Shown: positions 6,516 through 12,464 of the stretch, one piece after another | How the letters are laid out: every line of letters begins with the position of its first letter | Numbering within the stretch: the stretch's first letter is position 1 | Assembly: GCA_011775825.1 (NCBI GenBank) | Contig: JAABYK010000667.1 | Coordinates: 1 to 12,464 of the forward strand | Source of the DNA: Candidatus Zhuqueibacterota bacterium | GTDB taxonomy: Bacteria; Zhuqueibacterota; Zhuqueibacteria; Oceanimicrobiales; Oceanimicrobiaceae | Length of the DNA: 12,464 nt | Direction of reading: 5' to 3' | Notes under the pieces: generated by a model | Told to the model about the DNA's origin: nothing | The model's database searches: none | What the model saw: only the letters and a program-made list of their open reading frames with translations | Program-made: the position numbers and the translations under genes

Positions 6516-6970
6516 AATTCGAAATACTAAACAATTCCAAATGACCCAAAAAGAAATTTCAAAACGATACGATTTAGAAGATCGTACGTTGATCTTTGCA
6601 ACAAGAGTTCGAGCCTCTGTGAAGAGATTACGTAAGACCATAACCAATATGAAGATGGGTAAACAAGTCATTAGAGTCTCAGGTTCTGTCGGCTCAAACT
6701 ACATTGAAGCCAATGAATCGTTAAGTAAGAAAGATTTTGTTATGAGAATCAAGATTTCCCGTAAAGAATCCAAAGAGAGTCGATATTGGTTGAGATTACT
6801 GGATACAGGGGACGATTCGGAATTGGAAAAAGAAAGAAAAGTGTTGGTGCAAGAGGCAACAGAACTCATGAAAATATTTGGCTCTATTTTACAGAAAAGC
6901 GAATAGTCTCGAAATATTTGATATTAGAATTTTGAATTTTTCTAGGATTTCGATAGTCGTATTTCGAATT
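6516..6970. repeat. Intervening-sequence-like element with 12-bp inverted ends
   Basis: AATTCGAAATAC (6516-6527) and its exact reverse complement GTATTTCGAATT (6959-6970) bracket the four-helix-bundle gene. The left flank is also partly complementary to 6931-6957 (sharing ATTTCGA and GAATT blocks), so alternative end-pairing is possible. AT-rich, TTCGAA-rich flanks are confined to this segment and differ from the cox genes either side. This resembles 23S rRNA intervening sequences, which carry genes of the same protein family and whose ends pair into a stem. Whether this copy is mobile or processed in RNA is unknown. Confidence 0.5.
6541..6906 (+). CDS. Four-helix-bundle protein (23S rRNA IVS-encoded family)
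   Basis: A 121-residue protein matching the four-helix-bundle family known from 23S rRNA intervening sequences (S23/IVP, PF05635) and related to the accessory protein of some diversity-generating retroelements. Family markers are YDLEDRTLIFATRVRASVKRL (residues 10-30), VIRVSGSVGSNYIEANESLSKKDFVMRI (43-70) and SRKESKESRYWLRLL (73-87), followed by a last helix. It is strongly basic, which fits nucleic-acid contact. The ATG at 6541 has no ribosome binding site, unlike coxS and coxL. Its cellular role is unknown. It lies on the coding strand between coxS and coxL, where cox clusters normally have no gene, and is bracketed by inverted ends, so it looks like an insertion tolerated in the operon. 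Confidence 0.8.
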   Translation: MTQKEISKRYDLEDRTLIFATRVRASVKRLRKTITNMKMGKQVIRVSGSVGSNYIEANESLSKKDFVMRIKISRKESKESRYWLRLLDTGDDSELEKERKVLVQEATELMKIFGSILQKSE

Positions 6971-7002
6971 TCTTGTGAGTAACTTTAGGAGGCAAGAAAA
7001 TC

Positions 7003-9345
7003 ATGGCACAATACATTGGTACTTCGGTTAAGCGCAAAGAAGACCGACGTTTTTTGACCGGAAAAGGCAGTTACACCGACGACATCATCCTCACAAATAT
7101 GACCTACGCAACCATCGTGCGAAGCCCACACGCTCATGCCAAAATCAAGTCCATTAAGACAGACAAAGCCAAATCCCATCCGGGAGTTGTGGCCGTGTTT
7201 ACCGGAAAAGACTTGCACAGCGACGGCGTGGGATCTGTACCCAATGGCTGGCAAATAACCGACCAAATGAAAGAACCGCCCCATCCTGCTCTTGCCGTGG
7301 ACAGAGTCCGGTATGTGGGAGATGGTGTCGCCGTCGTGGTTGCGGAAAATCGCTACATCGCCAAAGATGCCGCCGAATTGGTCGAGGTTGATTATGAAAT
7401 TCTCCCTGCGGTTGTGGATACGGTGAAAGCTGTTGAGAAAGGCGCACCGTTGGTTCATGATGACGTACCAAACAACACCTCGTTTGTTTGGGAACTCGGC
7501 GACAAAAACTCGACGGATGATGCCCTGAGCAAAGCGGACCATGTCACCAAATTGGAATACGACAACCAACGGCTCATCGCCAACGCAATCGAACCGCGTT
7601 CGACTGTTGGTTCGTATGACTCCGGACGCGACGAACTTACACTTTATTCCAGCTCGCAAATTCCACATGTTGTTCGGTTGCTGCTTTGTGCTTTTGTTTT
7701 AAACTTGCCCGAACACAAGGTGCGCGTCATATCGCCGGACGTCGGCGGAGGCTTTGGCAGCAAAATCTGTCACTACGCTGAAGAGGTTTTGTTTGCCTGG
7801 GTAACTCGGAAAATAAATCGTCCGGTGAAATGGACAGCGGAACGCAGCGAGAGTTTCATCTCCGATGTTCAAGGCCGCGATCATCATACCGTTGCAGAAA
7901 TGGGCCTGGACAAAGATGGGAACATTTTGGGAATTCGAGTCAACACGCTGGCCAATTTAGGTGCGTATCTATCTACATTTTCGGGTGGCATTCCGACCTG
8001 GCTGTACGGACCGCTTTTGGCCGGAACGTATACAGTTAAGAATGTTTATGTTAATGTGACCGGTGTGTTCACCAATACTCCGCTTGTGGATGCTTATAGA
8101 GGCGCGGGCCGTCCGGAAGCGACTTACGCGGTCGAACGACTGGTCGACACGGCAGCGCATGAAATGGGGATGGACCCTGTAGACTTACGAAAGAAAAATT
8201 TCATCCCACCGGATGCTTTCCCCTATCAGACTCCGGTTGTACATGTGTACGACAGTGGCAATTATGAGGGTGCATTAAATAAAGCTCTTGACATGATTGA
8301 ATACAAGAAGTTCCGTAAAGAACAAGCAGAAGCTCGCAAGAACGGCCGACTGCTCGGCATCGGCTTTTCGACCTATCTCGAAGCTTGTGGACTGGCGCCT
8401 TCAAAAGTTGCGGGTGCCATCGGGGCTCGGGCTGCCCTATTTGAAGCGGCCAGCGTGCGCGTCCATCCGACCGGAAAAGTAACAGTCTCGACGGGGACTC
8501 ATTCGCACGGCCAGGGACATGAAACCACTTTTGCCCAAATCGTTGCCGACGGCTTAGGCGTCCCGGTCGAAGATGTGGAGATTGTGCACGGAGATACCGG
8601 GGAGGTCCCGTTCGGAATGGGCACGTACGGTTCCCGAAGTCTCGCAGTCGGCGGAAGCGCCATCTACAAGGCGGTTGAAAAAATACAAGAAAAAGCCAAA
8701 AAAATCGCCGCCCACAAACTTGAAGCTTCGGAAGACGACATCGAGTTTGGGGATGGGAAATGGACCGTAAAAGGCACCGATAAGTCCCTTGGCTTGGGCG
8801 ATATTTCCCTAACGGCCTACATTCCCCATGATTATCCCGAAGGTTTGGAGCCGGGCCTTGAGGACAACGCATTCTGGGATCCGACCAACTTCACGTTTCC
8901 GTTTGGCACCCACATATCCACAGTTGAAGTTGATCCGGATACAGGCAAGATCAAAATTCTGCGCTACGTGGCCGTCGATGACGTCGGCAACGTCATCAAT
9001 CCGATGATTGTGGACGGACAGGTACATGGTGGACTCGCTCAGGGGATCGGACAGGCGCTTTGGGAAGGCGCTGCCTTCGATGAAAACGGACAGCTCGTGA
9101 CGGGAACGTTTATGGATTATGCCATTCCAAAGGCAGACGATTTACCATCATTCGAGGTCGATCGCACGGTGACGCCTACGCCTGAAAATCCATTGGGTGT
9201 GAAAGGTGCTGGCGAAACCGGCACCATCGCCTCAACGGCTTGTATCGTCAACGCGGTGGTGGACGCGCTCCATCATCTCGGCATCCGTGATATTCAAATG
9301 CCGCTTACGCCTGAACGCATCTGGCAAGCAATTCACAACAAATGA
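7003..9345 (+). CDS. coxL: Molybdenum hydroxylase large subunit, form II CoxL-like
   Basis: A 780-residue molybdopterin-binding catalytic subunit of full family length. Visible landmarks: the N-terminal aldehyde oxidase/xanthine dehydrogenase a/b hammerhead domain (about 10-140, RRFLTGKGSYTDDI, MTYATIVRSPHAHAKI); DVGGGFGSK (246-254); the active-site loop AYRGAGR (364-370); HSHGQGHETTFAQI (500-513); YGSRSLAVGG (542-551); and GVKGAGETG with the catalytic base Glu738. True CO dehydrogenase (form I) has AYxCSFR with the Cu-binding Cys at the loop; here there is no Cys, and the AYRGAGR sequence is that of form II, whose substrate is unsettled. AGGAGG ten bases before the ATG supports the start. 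The subunit partners with CoxS and CoxM on either side and would carry Mo-MCD made by the upstream genes. Confidence 0.93.
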   Translation: MAQYIGTSVKRKEDRRFLTGKGSYTDDIILTNMTYATIVRSPHAHAKIKSIKTDKAKSHPGVVAVFTGKDLHSDGVGSVPNGWQITDQMKEPPHPALAVDRVRYVGDGVAVVVAENRYIAKDAAELVEVDYEILPAVVDTVKAVEKGAPLVHDDVPNNTSFVWELGDKNSTDDALSKADHVTKLEYDNQRLIANAIEPRSTVGSYDSGRDELTLYSSSQIPHVVRLLLCAFVLNLPEHKVRVISPDVGGGFGSKICHYAEEVLFAWVTRKINRPVKWTAERSESFISDVQGRDHHTVAEMGLDKDGNILGIRVNTLANLGAYLSTFSGGIPTWLYGPLLAGTYTVKNVYVNVTGVFTNTPLVDAYRGAGRPEATYAVERLVDTAAHEMGMDPVDLRKKNFIPPDAFPYQTPVVHVYDSGNYEGALNKALDMIEYKKFRKEQAEARKNGRLLGIGFSTYLEACGLAPSKVAGAIGARAALFEAASVRVHPTGKVTVSTGTHSHGQGHETTFAQIVADGLGVPVEDVEIVHGDTGEVPFGMGTYGSRSLAVGGSAIYKAVEKIQEKAKKIAAHKLEASEDDIEFGDGKWTVKGTDKSLGLGDISLTAYIPHDYPEGLEPGLEDNAFWDPTNFTFPFGTHISTVEVDPDTGKIKILRYVAVDDVGNVINPMIVDGQVHGGLAQGIGQALWEGAAFDENGQLVTGTFMDYAIPKADDLPSFEVDRTVTPTPENPLGVKGAGETGTIASTACIVNAVVDALHHLGIRDIQMPLTPERIWQAIHNK

Positions 9346-9356
9346 TGGGGGATTTG

Positions 9357-9381
9357 TGAATCGAAGTTGCGGTTCGATTCA
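9357..9381 (+). promoter_or_regulatory. Intercistronic hairpin between coxL and coxM
   Basis: TGAATCGAA (9357-9365) and TTCGATTCA (9373-9381) form a perfect 9-bp stem with a 7-base loop in the 79-base gap between coxL and coxM. There is no T-run after it, so it is unlikely to end transcription fully. It could protect the coxL 3' end or adjust coxM output after processing (inference). Confidence 0.5.
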
Positions 9382-9424
9382 TTCATGATTCCGATAATAA
9401 AATTGAAATCAAGGAGATAGCAAG

Positions 9425-10291
9425 ATGATTCCAAATGATTTTCAATACGTTCGAGCTAATTCGGTCAAAGATGCCGTTTCTCTTTTAGATAAGCATGGAG
9501 AAAATGCCAAAGTGCTTGCAGGCGGCCACAGTTTAATTCCGGCCATGAAACTACGTTTGAATGCGCCGGCCACGCTCATTGATGTGAGCAACATTGGCGA
9601 CTTGACCAAAATTGGGGTAAACGGAAACAAACTTCAGATCGGCGCTTTAGCCACACACCGGTCTGTGGAAACATCAGACGTGGTCAAGAAAAACTGCTCG
9701 GTTCTTTCGGAAGCGGCCGCACATATCGGAGACGCACAAGTTCGGAACCGGGGAACCATCGGAGGCAACCTGGCGCATGCAGACCCGGCGTCCGACTATC
9801 CCGCTCTGGTCCTGGCTTTGGACGCAGAACTAGAGGTCGAAGGCAAATCAGGCAAACGCACCATTGCCGCGGATGATTTCTTCGAAGGCCTGTTTGAAAC
9901 GGCGTTGGAATCCGATGAAATCATAGCAAATATCAACTTTCCGACACTTGGTAAAGGCACCGGCGCGGCTTATGAAAAGTTCCCGCATCCGGCCTCGCGC
10001 TTTGCCGTGGTCGGCGTCGCTGCTATGCTCACATTGGATAAAAAAGGCACCTGCACCTCTGCTCGAATCGGGGTAACCGGGGCTGCGCCGTGGGCCTTTC
10101 GCGCCACGGATGTTGAGGACGTGCTGACCGGCAAACCCCTTGATGAAAAAGCGATATCTGACGCGACCGCCAAGGTGGGTGATCCGGCAGACATGTTGAG
10201 CGATGCGACGGCATCGCCTGAATTTCGGGCGCATCTGTGCTCGGTCATGGCCAGGCGGGCATTAATGAAAGCCATGGAACGGGCAAAGTGA
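9425..10291 (+). CDS. coxM: Molybdenum hydroxylase medium subunit, FAD-binding (CoxM-like)
   Basis: A 288-residue FAD subunit of the CoxSLM-type enzyme, of normal length. The two flavin-binding motifs are intact: AGGHSLIPAMKLRL (residues 32-45) and RNRGTIGGNLAHADPASDYPA (107-127). The rest matches the CO dehydrogenase flavoprotein C-terminal domain (YEKFPHPASRFAVVGVAAML and TGAAPWAFRATDVE). It accepts electrons from the CoxS clusters and passes them to an external acceptor. AAGGAG lies eight bases before the ATG. It is the last of the three structural genes, in S-L-M order, and is followed within 30 bases by a terminator. Confidence 0.93.
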   Translation: MIPNDFQYVRANSVKDAVSLLDKHGENAKVLAGGHSLIPAMKLRLNAPATLIDVSNIGDLTKIGVNGNKLQIGALATHRSVETSDVVKKNCSVLSEAAAHIGDAQVRNRGTIGGNLAHADPASDYPALVLALDAELEVEGKSGKRTIAADDFFEGLFETALESDEIIANINFPTLGKGTGAAYEKFPHPASRFAVVGVAAMLTLDKKGTCTSARIGVTGAAPWAFRATDVEDVLTGKPLDEKAISDATAKVGDPADMLSDATASPEFRAHLCSVMARRALMKAMERAK

Positions 10292-10320
10292 ATGATTAGG
10301 GTATGCATCGACTTTGACTC

Positions 10321-10358
10321 GAAACCCGCGGATTTCTATTCCAGCGGGTTTCTTTTTT
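10321..10358 (+). terminator. Rho-independent terminator after coxM
   Basis: GAAACCCGC (10321-10329) pairs perfectly with GCGGGTTTC (10344-10352) and is followed at once by six T. Inner bases GGA and TCC can extend the stem past a bulged A. It lies 30 bases beyond the coxM stop and should end the structural-gene transcript, leaving coxD and coxE to another promoter. Confidence 0.88.
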
Positions 10359-10392
10359 GATATAGCTCACAAATCAACATTCTTGAAAGGTA

Positions 10393-10421
10393 TTGCAAAT
10401 TAGTGAAAAAATGAGTATTAT
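10393..10421 (+). promoter_or_regulatory. Possible promoter for the small gene pair and coxDE
   Basis: TTGCAA (10393-10398) and TATTAT (10416-10421) are 17 bases apart, just after the coxM terminator, where a new promoter is needed. The -10 ends only five bases before the ATG at 10427, so a transcript from it would be essentially leaderless; no ribosome binding site precedes that ATG. This is a moderate pattern match in AT-rich sequence. Confidence 0.28.
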
Positions 10422-10426
10422 TTTTG

Positions 10427-10737
10427 ATGAAAACCAAAGAGTATCTTATTCTATTAGGAAAAAATGCTCGCAAAAGACATCATCATACTACAGAAAGCGG
10501 TAAAGTAGTCGGGTTTGTAGTTCAACTTGAAATTTACATCAAGGCAAATGGAGAACGATCTTACGCTATGATACATCGCATGGATTTGCACATGTTGATC
10601 GATATAATATCAAAGGTAAGCAGACAAAAAGCCCTTTGTCGATGAATTTTAGTGAAACCTTAACTTATGCTGATGCTGACATAAATAAGAATTGGGAAAA
10701 TTACATGAATCGATTCCTTAAGGGGTTGTATCCATGA
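10427..10737 (+). pseudogene. DUF7718-like small gene broken by a one-base frameshift
   Basis: The ATG frame encodes MKTKEYLILLGKNARKRHHH, then GKVVGFVVQLEIYIK, and goes off-pattern after about 10542, ending at 10645. A second frame picks up directly at 10543 with GKWRTILRYDTSHGFAHVDR and continues through FSETLTYADADINKNWENYM to a TGA at 10735-10737. One missing base near 10542 (for example ATCAA-N-GGC, giving I-N-G-K-W) explains this; restored, the protein would be about 103 residues. The whole resembles small proteins I associate with DUF7718, whose function is unknown. The restored stop overlaps the next gene's ATG as ATGA, which supports the repaired frame. It may be a true mutation, a programmed shift or a sequencing or assembly error. 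Confidence 0.7.
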
Positions 10738-10997
10738 CCAAATTTGAACATAAGAACGCAGAATTAGTCACCGAATTTGATCGTTATGTCATTGATAACC
10801 CGGAATTAGCTGATGCCATTCCGGATGGCTCCCTGGTTGTCATGCAAATTGAAGGTGACGAGGAATTCAACGCACGGAGTCGAGAATTGGCAAAACGTCA
10901 AGCTGAAAAAAATCAGAAACTGATGTTTGTAAAAATAAAAAAGATGCGTCCAGTTATTTCAAGAATTGAAGAACTGGAGCTTATGGGGCAGATCTGA
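10734..10997 (+). CDS. DUF5647-like small protein
   Basis: An 87-residue acidic-then-basic protein: FDRYVIDNPELADAIPDGSLVVMQIEGDEEFNARSRELAKRQAEKN, then VKIKKMRPVISRIEELEL. This pattern is what I associate with DUF5647, a family with no assigned function. AAGGGG lies eight bases before the ATG, and the start overlaps the restored stop of the preceding frameshifted gene by ATGA, so the two were translationally coupled. The two-small-gene layout recalls toxin-antitoxin pairs, but no catalytic or DNA-binding motif is visible, so that is only a possibility. The stop is 21 bases before coxD, so it may be cotranscribed with coxDE. Confidence 0.72.
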   Translation: MTKFEHKNAELVTEFDRYVIDNPELADAIPDGSLVVMQIEGDEEFNARSRELAKRQAEKNQKLMFVKIKKMRPVISRIEELELMGQI

Positions 10998-11018
10998 TTT
11001 CAACGAAAACTACAACCT

Positions 11019-11933
11019 ATGTCCACTTTCTCATCAATTGATGACATCCAAAAAGCCCTGCAAAAACAAAACTACATTGCAGAGCGCAACCTGTCCACCT
11101 CCCTTTTTCTTGCCCTAAAAATGGGCAAACCGCTGTTTCTCGAAGGCGAAGCCGGAGTGGGGAAAACGGAGGTCGCCAAGGTTCTGGCAAAAATACTCAA
11201 CACCGAACTGATCCGTTTGCAGTGCTACGAAGGGCTGGACGTGCACAATGCCGTCTACGAATGGAACTACGCCCGCCAAATGCTGCACATTCGGCTTCTG
11301 GAGGCTGCCGGGCATCGGGACGAAAAGCACATTTTGCATGAAATATTCAGCCGGGAATTTCTCATTCGTCGACCTTTGCTACAAGCCATCGAAACCGATC
11401 GCAAAACCGCGCCGGTTCTGCTCATCGACGAGCTTGACCGGGCCGACGAAGAATTTGAAGCCTTCCTCCTGGAACTGCTGTCCGACTTCCAAATTACCAT
11501 CCCGGAAATCGGCACCATCTCGACCGATAAACCTCCGGTCGTTGTCATTACCTCCAATCGGACGCGCGAAATTCACGATGCCCTCAAACGCCGCTGCCTG
11601 TACTTTTGGATCGATTATCCATCGGCGGAGAAGGAGTTTGAGATCGTCCAAACCAAAGTCCCGGATATTCCCAAAAAGCTCGCCCGCGAAATCGTCGCCT
11701 TCGTTCAGGAATTGCGAACCATCGATCTTTACAAACTTCCGGGGGTCGCCGAAACGTTGGACTGGTCAACCGCGCTTGCAACCTTGACAGAGACAGATTT
11801 ACGCCCTGACCTCGTGGACAACACGTTAGGCACCTTGCTCAAGTATCAGGACGACATCGCCAAAGTTCAAGGTAGCGAAGCCGAGAAGATTTTATCGAGA
11901 ATTCATGACAACAACCTCGCCACAAAACAATAG
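11019..11933 (+). CDS. coxD: CoxD-like MoxR-family AAA+ ATPase
   Basis: A 304-residue AAA+ ATPase of the MoxR/CoxD type. Walker A GEAGVGKT is at 43-50, Walker B VLLIDE at 133-138 (LLIDELDRADEEFEAFLLELLSD), sensor 1 VITSN at 176-180, and a basic ALKRRCLYFWIDYP segment at 188-201 with the likely arginine finger. In Oligotropha, CoxD is needed to mature the CuMoS active site of form I enzymes, acting with the VWA protein CoxE. Here the catalytic subunit is form II with no Cu-binding Cys, so CoxD more likely serves sulfuration or another late assembly step (inference). The ATG at 11019 lacks a good ribosome binding site; it starts 21 bases after the DUF5647-like gene. Its 3' end overlaps coxE by 29 bases. 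Confidence 0.9.
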   Translation: MSTFSSIDDIQKALQKQNYIAERNLSTSLFLALKMGKPLFLEGEAGVGKTEVAKVLAKILNTELIRLQCYEGLDVHNAVYEWNYARQMLHIRLLEAAGHRDEKHILHEIFSREFLIRRPLLQAIETDRKTAPVLLIDELDRADEEFEAFLLELLSDFQITIPEIGTISTDKPPVVVITSNRTREIHDALKRRCLYFWIDYPSAEKEFEIVQTKVPDIPKKLAREIVAFVQELRTIDLYKLPGVAETLDWSTALATLTETDLRPDLVDNTLGTLLKYQDDIAKVQGSEAEKILSRIHDNNLATKQ

Positions 11934-12464
11934 ATCCACAGCCGACCGTTTGACGAGTCACGTCATCGGCTTTGGCCGCCTGCTCCGACGAATCGGTTTT
12001 GAAGTCGGTACAGAGCAGATTCTGGATGCTTTACATGCGTTAGATCTGATTGGCGTGAAAAGCCGATCCGACGTTTATTCCGCCCTTTACAGCATTTTCA
12101 TCACACACAAAGAACAGCACGACCTTTTCAATCAGGCGTTCTACCTCTTCTGGAAGAGGCCTTCGCGGTTGCCAGAAATGATGCAGCTTTTTTTGCCGAC
12201 ATTAGAGGCCCCTCAATCAGAAAAGTCGAAAAAGTCAAAACGCGTCAAAGAAGCACTGGTGGAACCGAAAATCAAGCCATCTCAGCCCAAAAAGCGCAAT
12301 GAGCAAAAGGAAGCCGTGGATCTGGTTTTCACGTACAGTCCTACCGAAGTGCTGCGTAAGAAGGATTTTGCCGAATTCTCCTCTGAAGAAGTCATAGAAG
12401 CCAAACGCATCATCAGCGAGATGGACTGGTCGCTTGCACAAAAACGCATTCGAAGGCGCGTTCC
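11905..12464 (+). CDS. coxE: CoxE-like VWA protein, 5' part
   Basis: An open frame running off the right edge; 186 residues are visible. The N-terminal helical region is typical of CoxE-like proteins: RLTSHVIGFGRLLRRIGFEVG (about residues 16-36), QILDALHALDLIGVKSRSDVY, ALYSIFITHKEQHDLFNQAF and FWKRP, followed by a charged Lys/Glu-rich linker (about 110-140), then VFTYSPTEVLRKKDFAEFSSEEVIEAKRIISEMDW. The von Willebrand factor A domain with its MIDAS motif would lie beyond the window. The ATG at 11905 is the first available start and overlaps coxD by 29 bases in the +1 frame, implying coupled translation. CoxE is the partner of CoxD in Mo-hydroxylase maturation. The start has only a weak purine-rich lead. 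Confidence 0.85.
   Translation, partial: MTTTSPQNNRSTADRLTSHVIGFGRLLRRIGFEVGTEQILDALHALDLIGVKSRSDVYSALYSIFITHKEQHDLFNQAFYLFWKRPSRLPEMMQLFLPTLEAPQSEKSKKSKRVKEALVEPKIKPSQPKKRNEQKEAVDLVFTYSPTEVLRKKDFAEFSSEEVIEAKRIISEMDWSLAQKRIRRRV

Noticed and set aside
6541..6906. Part of a diversity-generating retroelement (Avd-like accessory protein)
   Set aside because: No reverse transcriptase or template/variable repeat is present nearby; the IVS-type family explains the sequence without it.
6985..7668. 227-codon open frame on the minus strand
   Set aside because: Antisense to the 5' end of coxL, with no ribosome binding site or recognisable domain.
8201..8872. 223-codon open frame on the minus strand
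   Set aside because: It lies entirely inside coxL, is rich in Arg, Pro and Cys, and has no family-like motifs; it is a shadow of the coding strand.
7003..9345. Calling the SLM enzyme a true aerobic CO dehydrogenase
   Set aside because: The active-site loop is AYRGAGR without the Cu-ligand Cys and gene order is S-L-M; both point to form II.
1..12464. tRNA, rRNA genes or a CRISPR array
   Set aside because: No cloverleaf-like sequence, rRNA stretch or regularly spaced direct repeats were seen; the four-helix-bundle gene is not inside an rRNA gene here.

Overview
The window is a bacterial chromosome fragment of moderate GC content with Shine-Dalgarno-led genes and several GTG or TTG starts. The host cannot be identified from sequence alone. 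The gene content (molybdenum hydroxylase cluster, DUF3179 protein, HicBA, four-helix-bundle protein, REP-like palindrome) would suit an uncultured soil, sediment or subsurface bacterium, but this is only an impression.

Left part (1-3243) is accessory. It holds the 3' end of a DUF3179 gene, a LysE/RhtB-type exporter, a minus-strand ClpP paralogue with Asn where the catalytic Asp should be, an AT-rich spacer with a REP-like palindrome, and a hicB-hicA toxin-antitoxin pair in antitoxin-first order.

Centre and right (3244-12464) are dominated by a plus-strand cluster for a CoxSLM-type molybdenum hydroxylase and its maturation. In order: a stand-alone XdhC/CoxI domain, a second XdhC with a Rossmann domain, a MocA-like cytidylyltransferase, CoxG, CoxS (2Fe-2S), CoxL (molybdopterin), CoxM (FAD), a rho-independent terminator, then the MoxR-type ATPase CoxD and the start of CoxE. 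XdhC and MocA would prepare the Mo-MCD cofactor, S/L/M would form the enzyme, CoxD/CoxE would act in late active-site maturation, and CoxG may link the enzyme to the membrane or quinones. The large subunit has AYRGAGR in its active-site loop and the structural genes run S-L-M. Both mark the 'form II' group, whose physiological substrate is not settled, rather than bona fide form I CO dehydrogenase.

Two foreign-looking insertions interrupt the cluster. A four-helix-bundle gene, of the family known from 23S rRNA intervening sequences, sits between coxS and coxL, flanked by a perfect 12-bp inverted repeat. Between coxM and coxD lies a pair of small genes, the first broken by a one-base frameshift that a single restored base would repair. 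The most informative observations are the form II signature, the intervening-sequence-like element, the frameshifted pair, the Ser-His-Asn ClpP and the divergent second XdhC.
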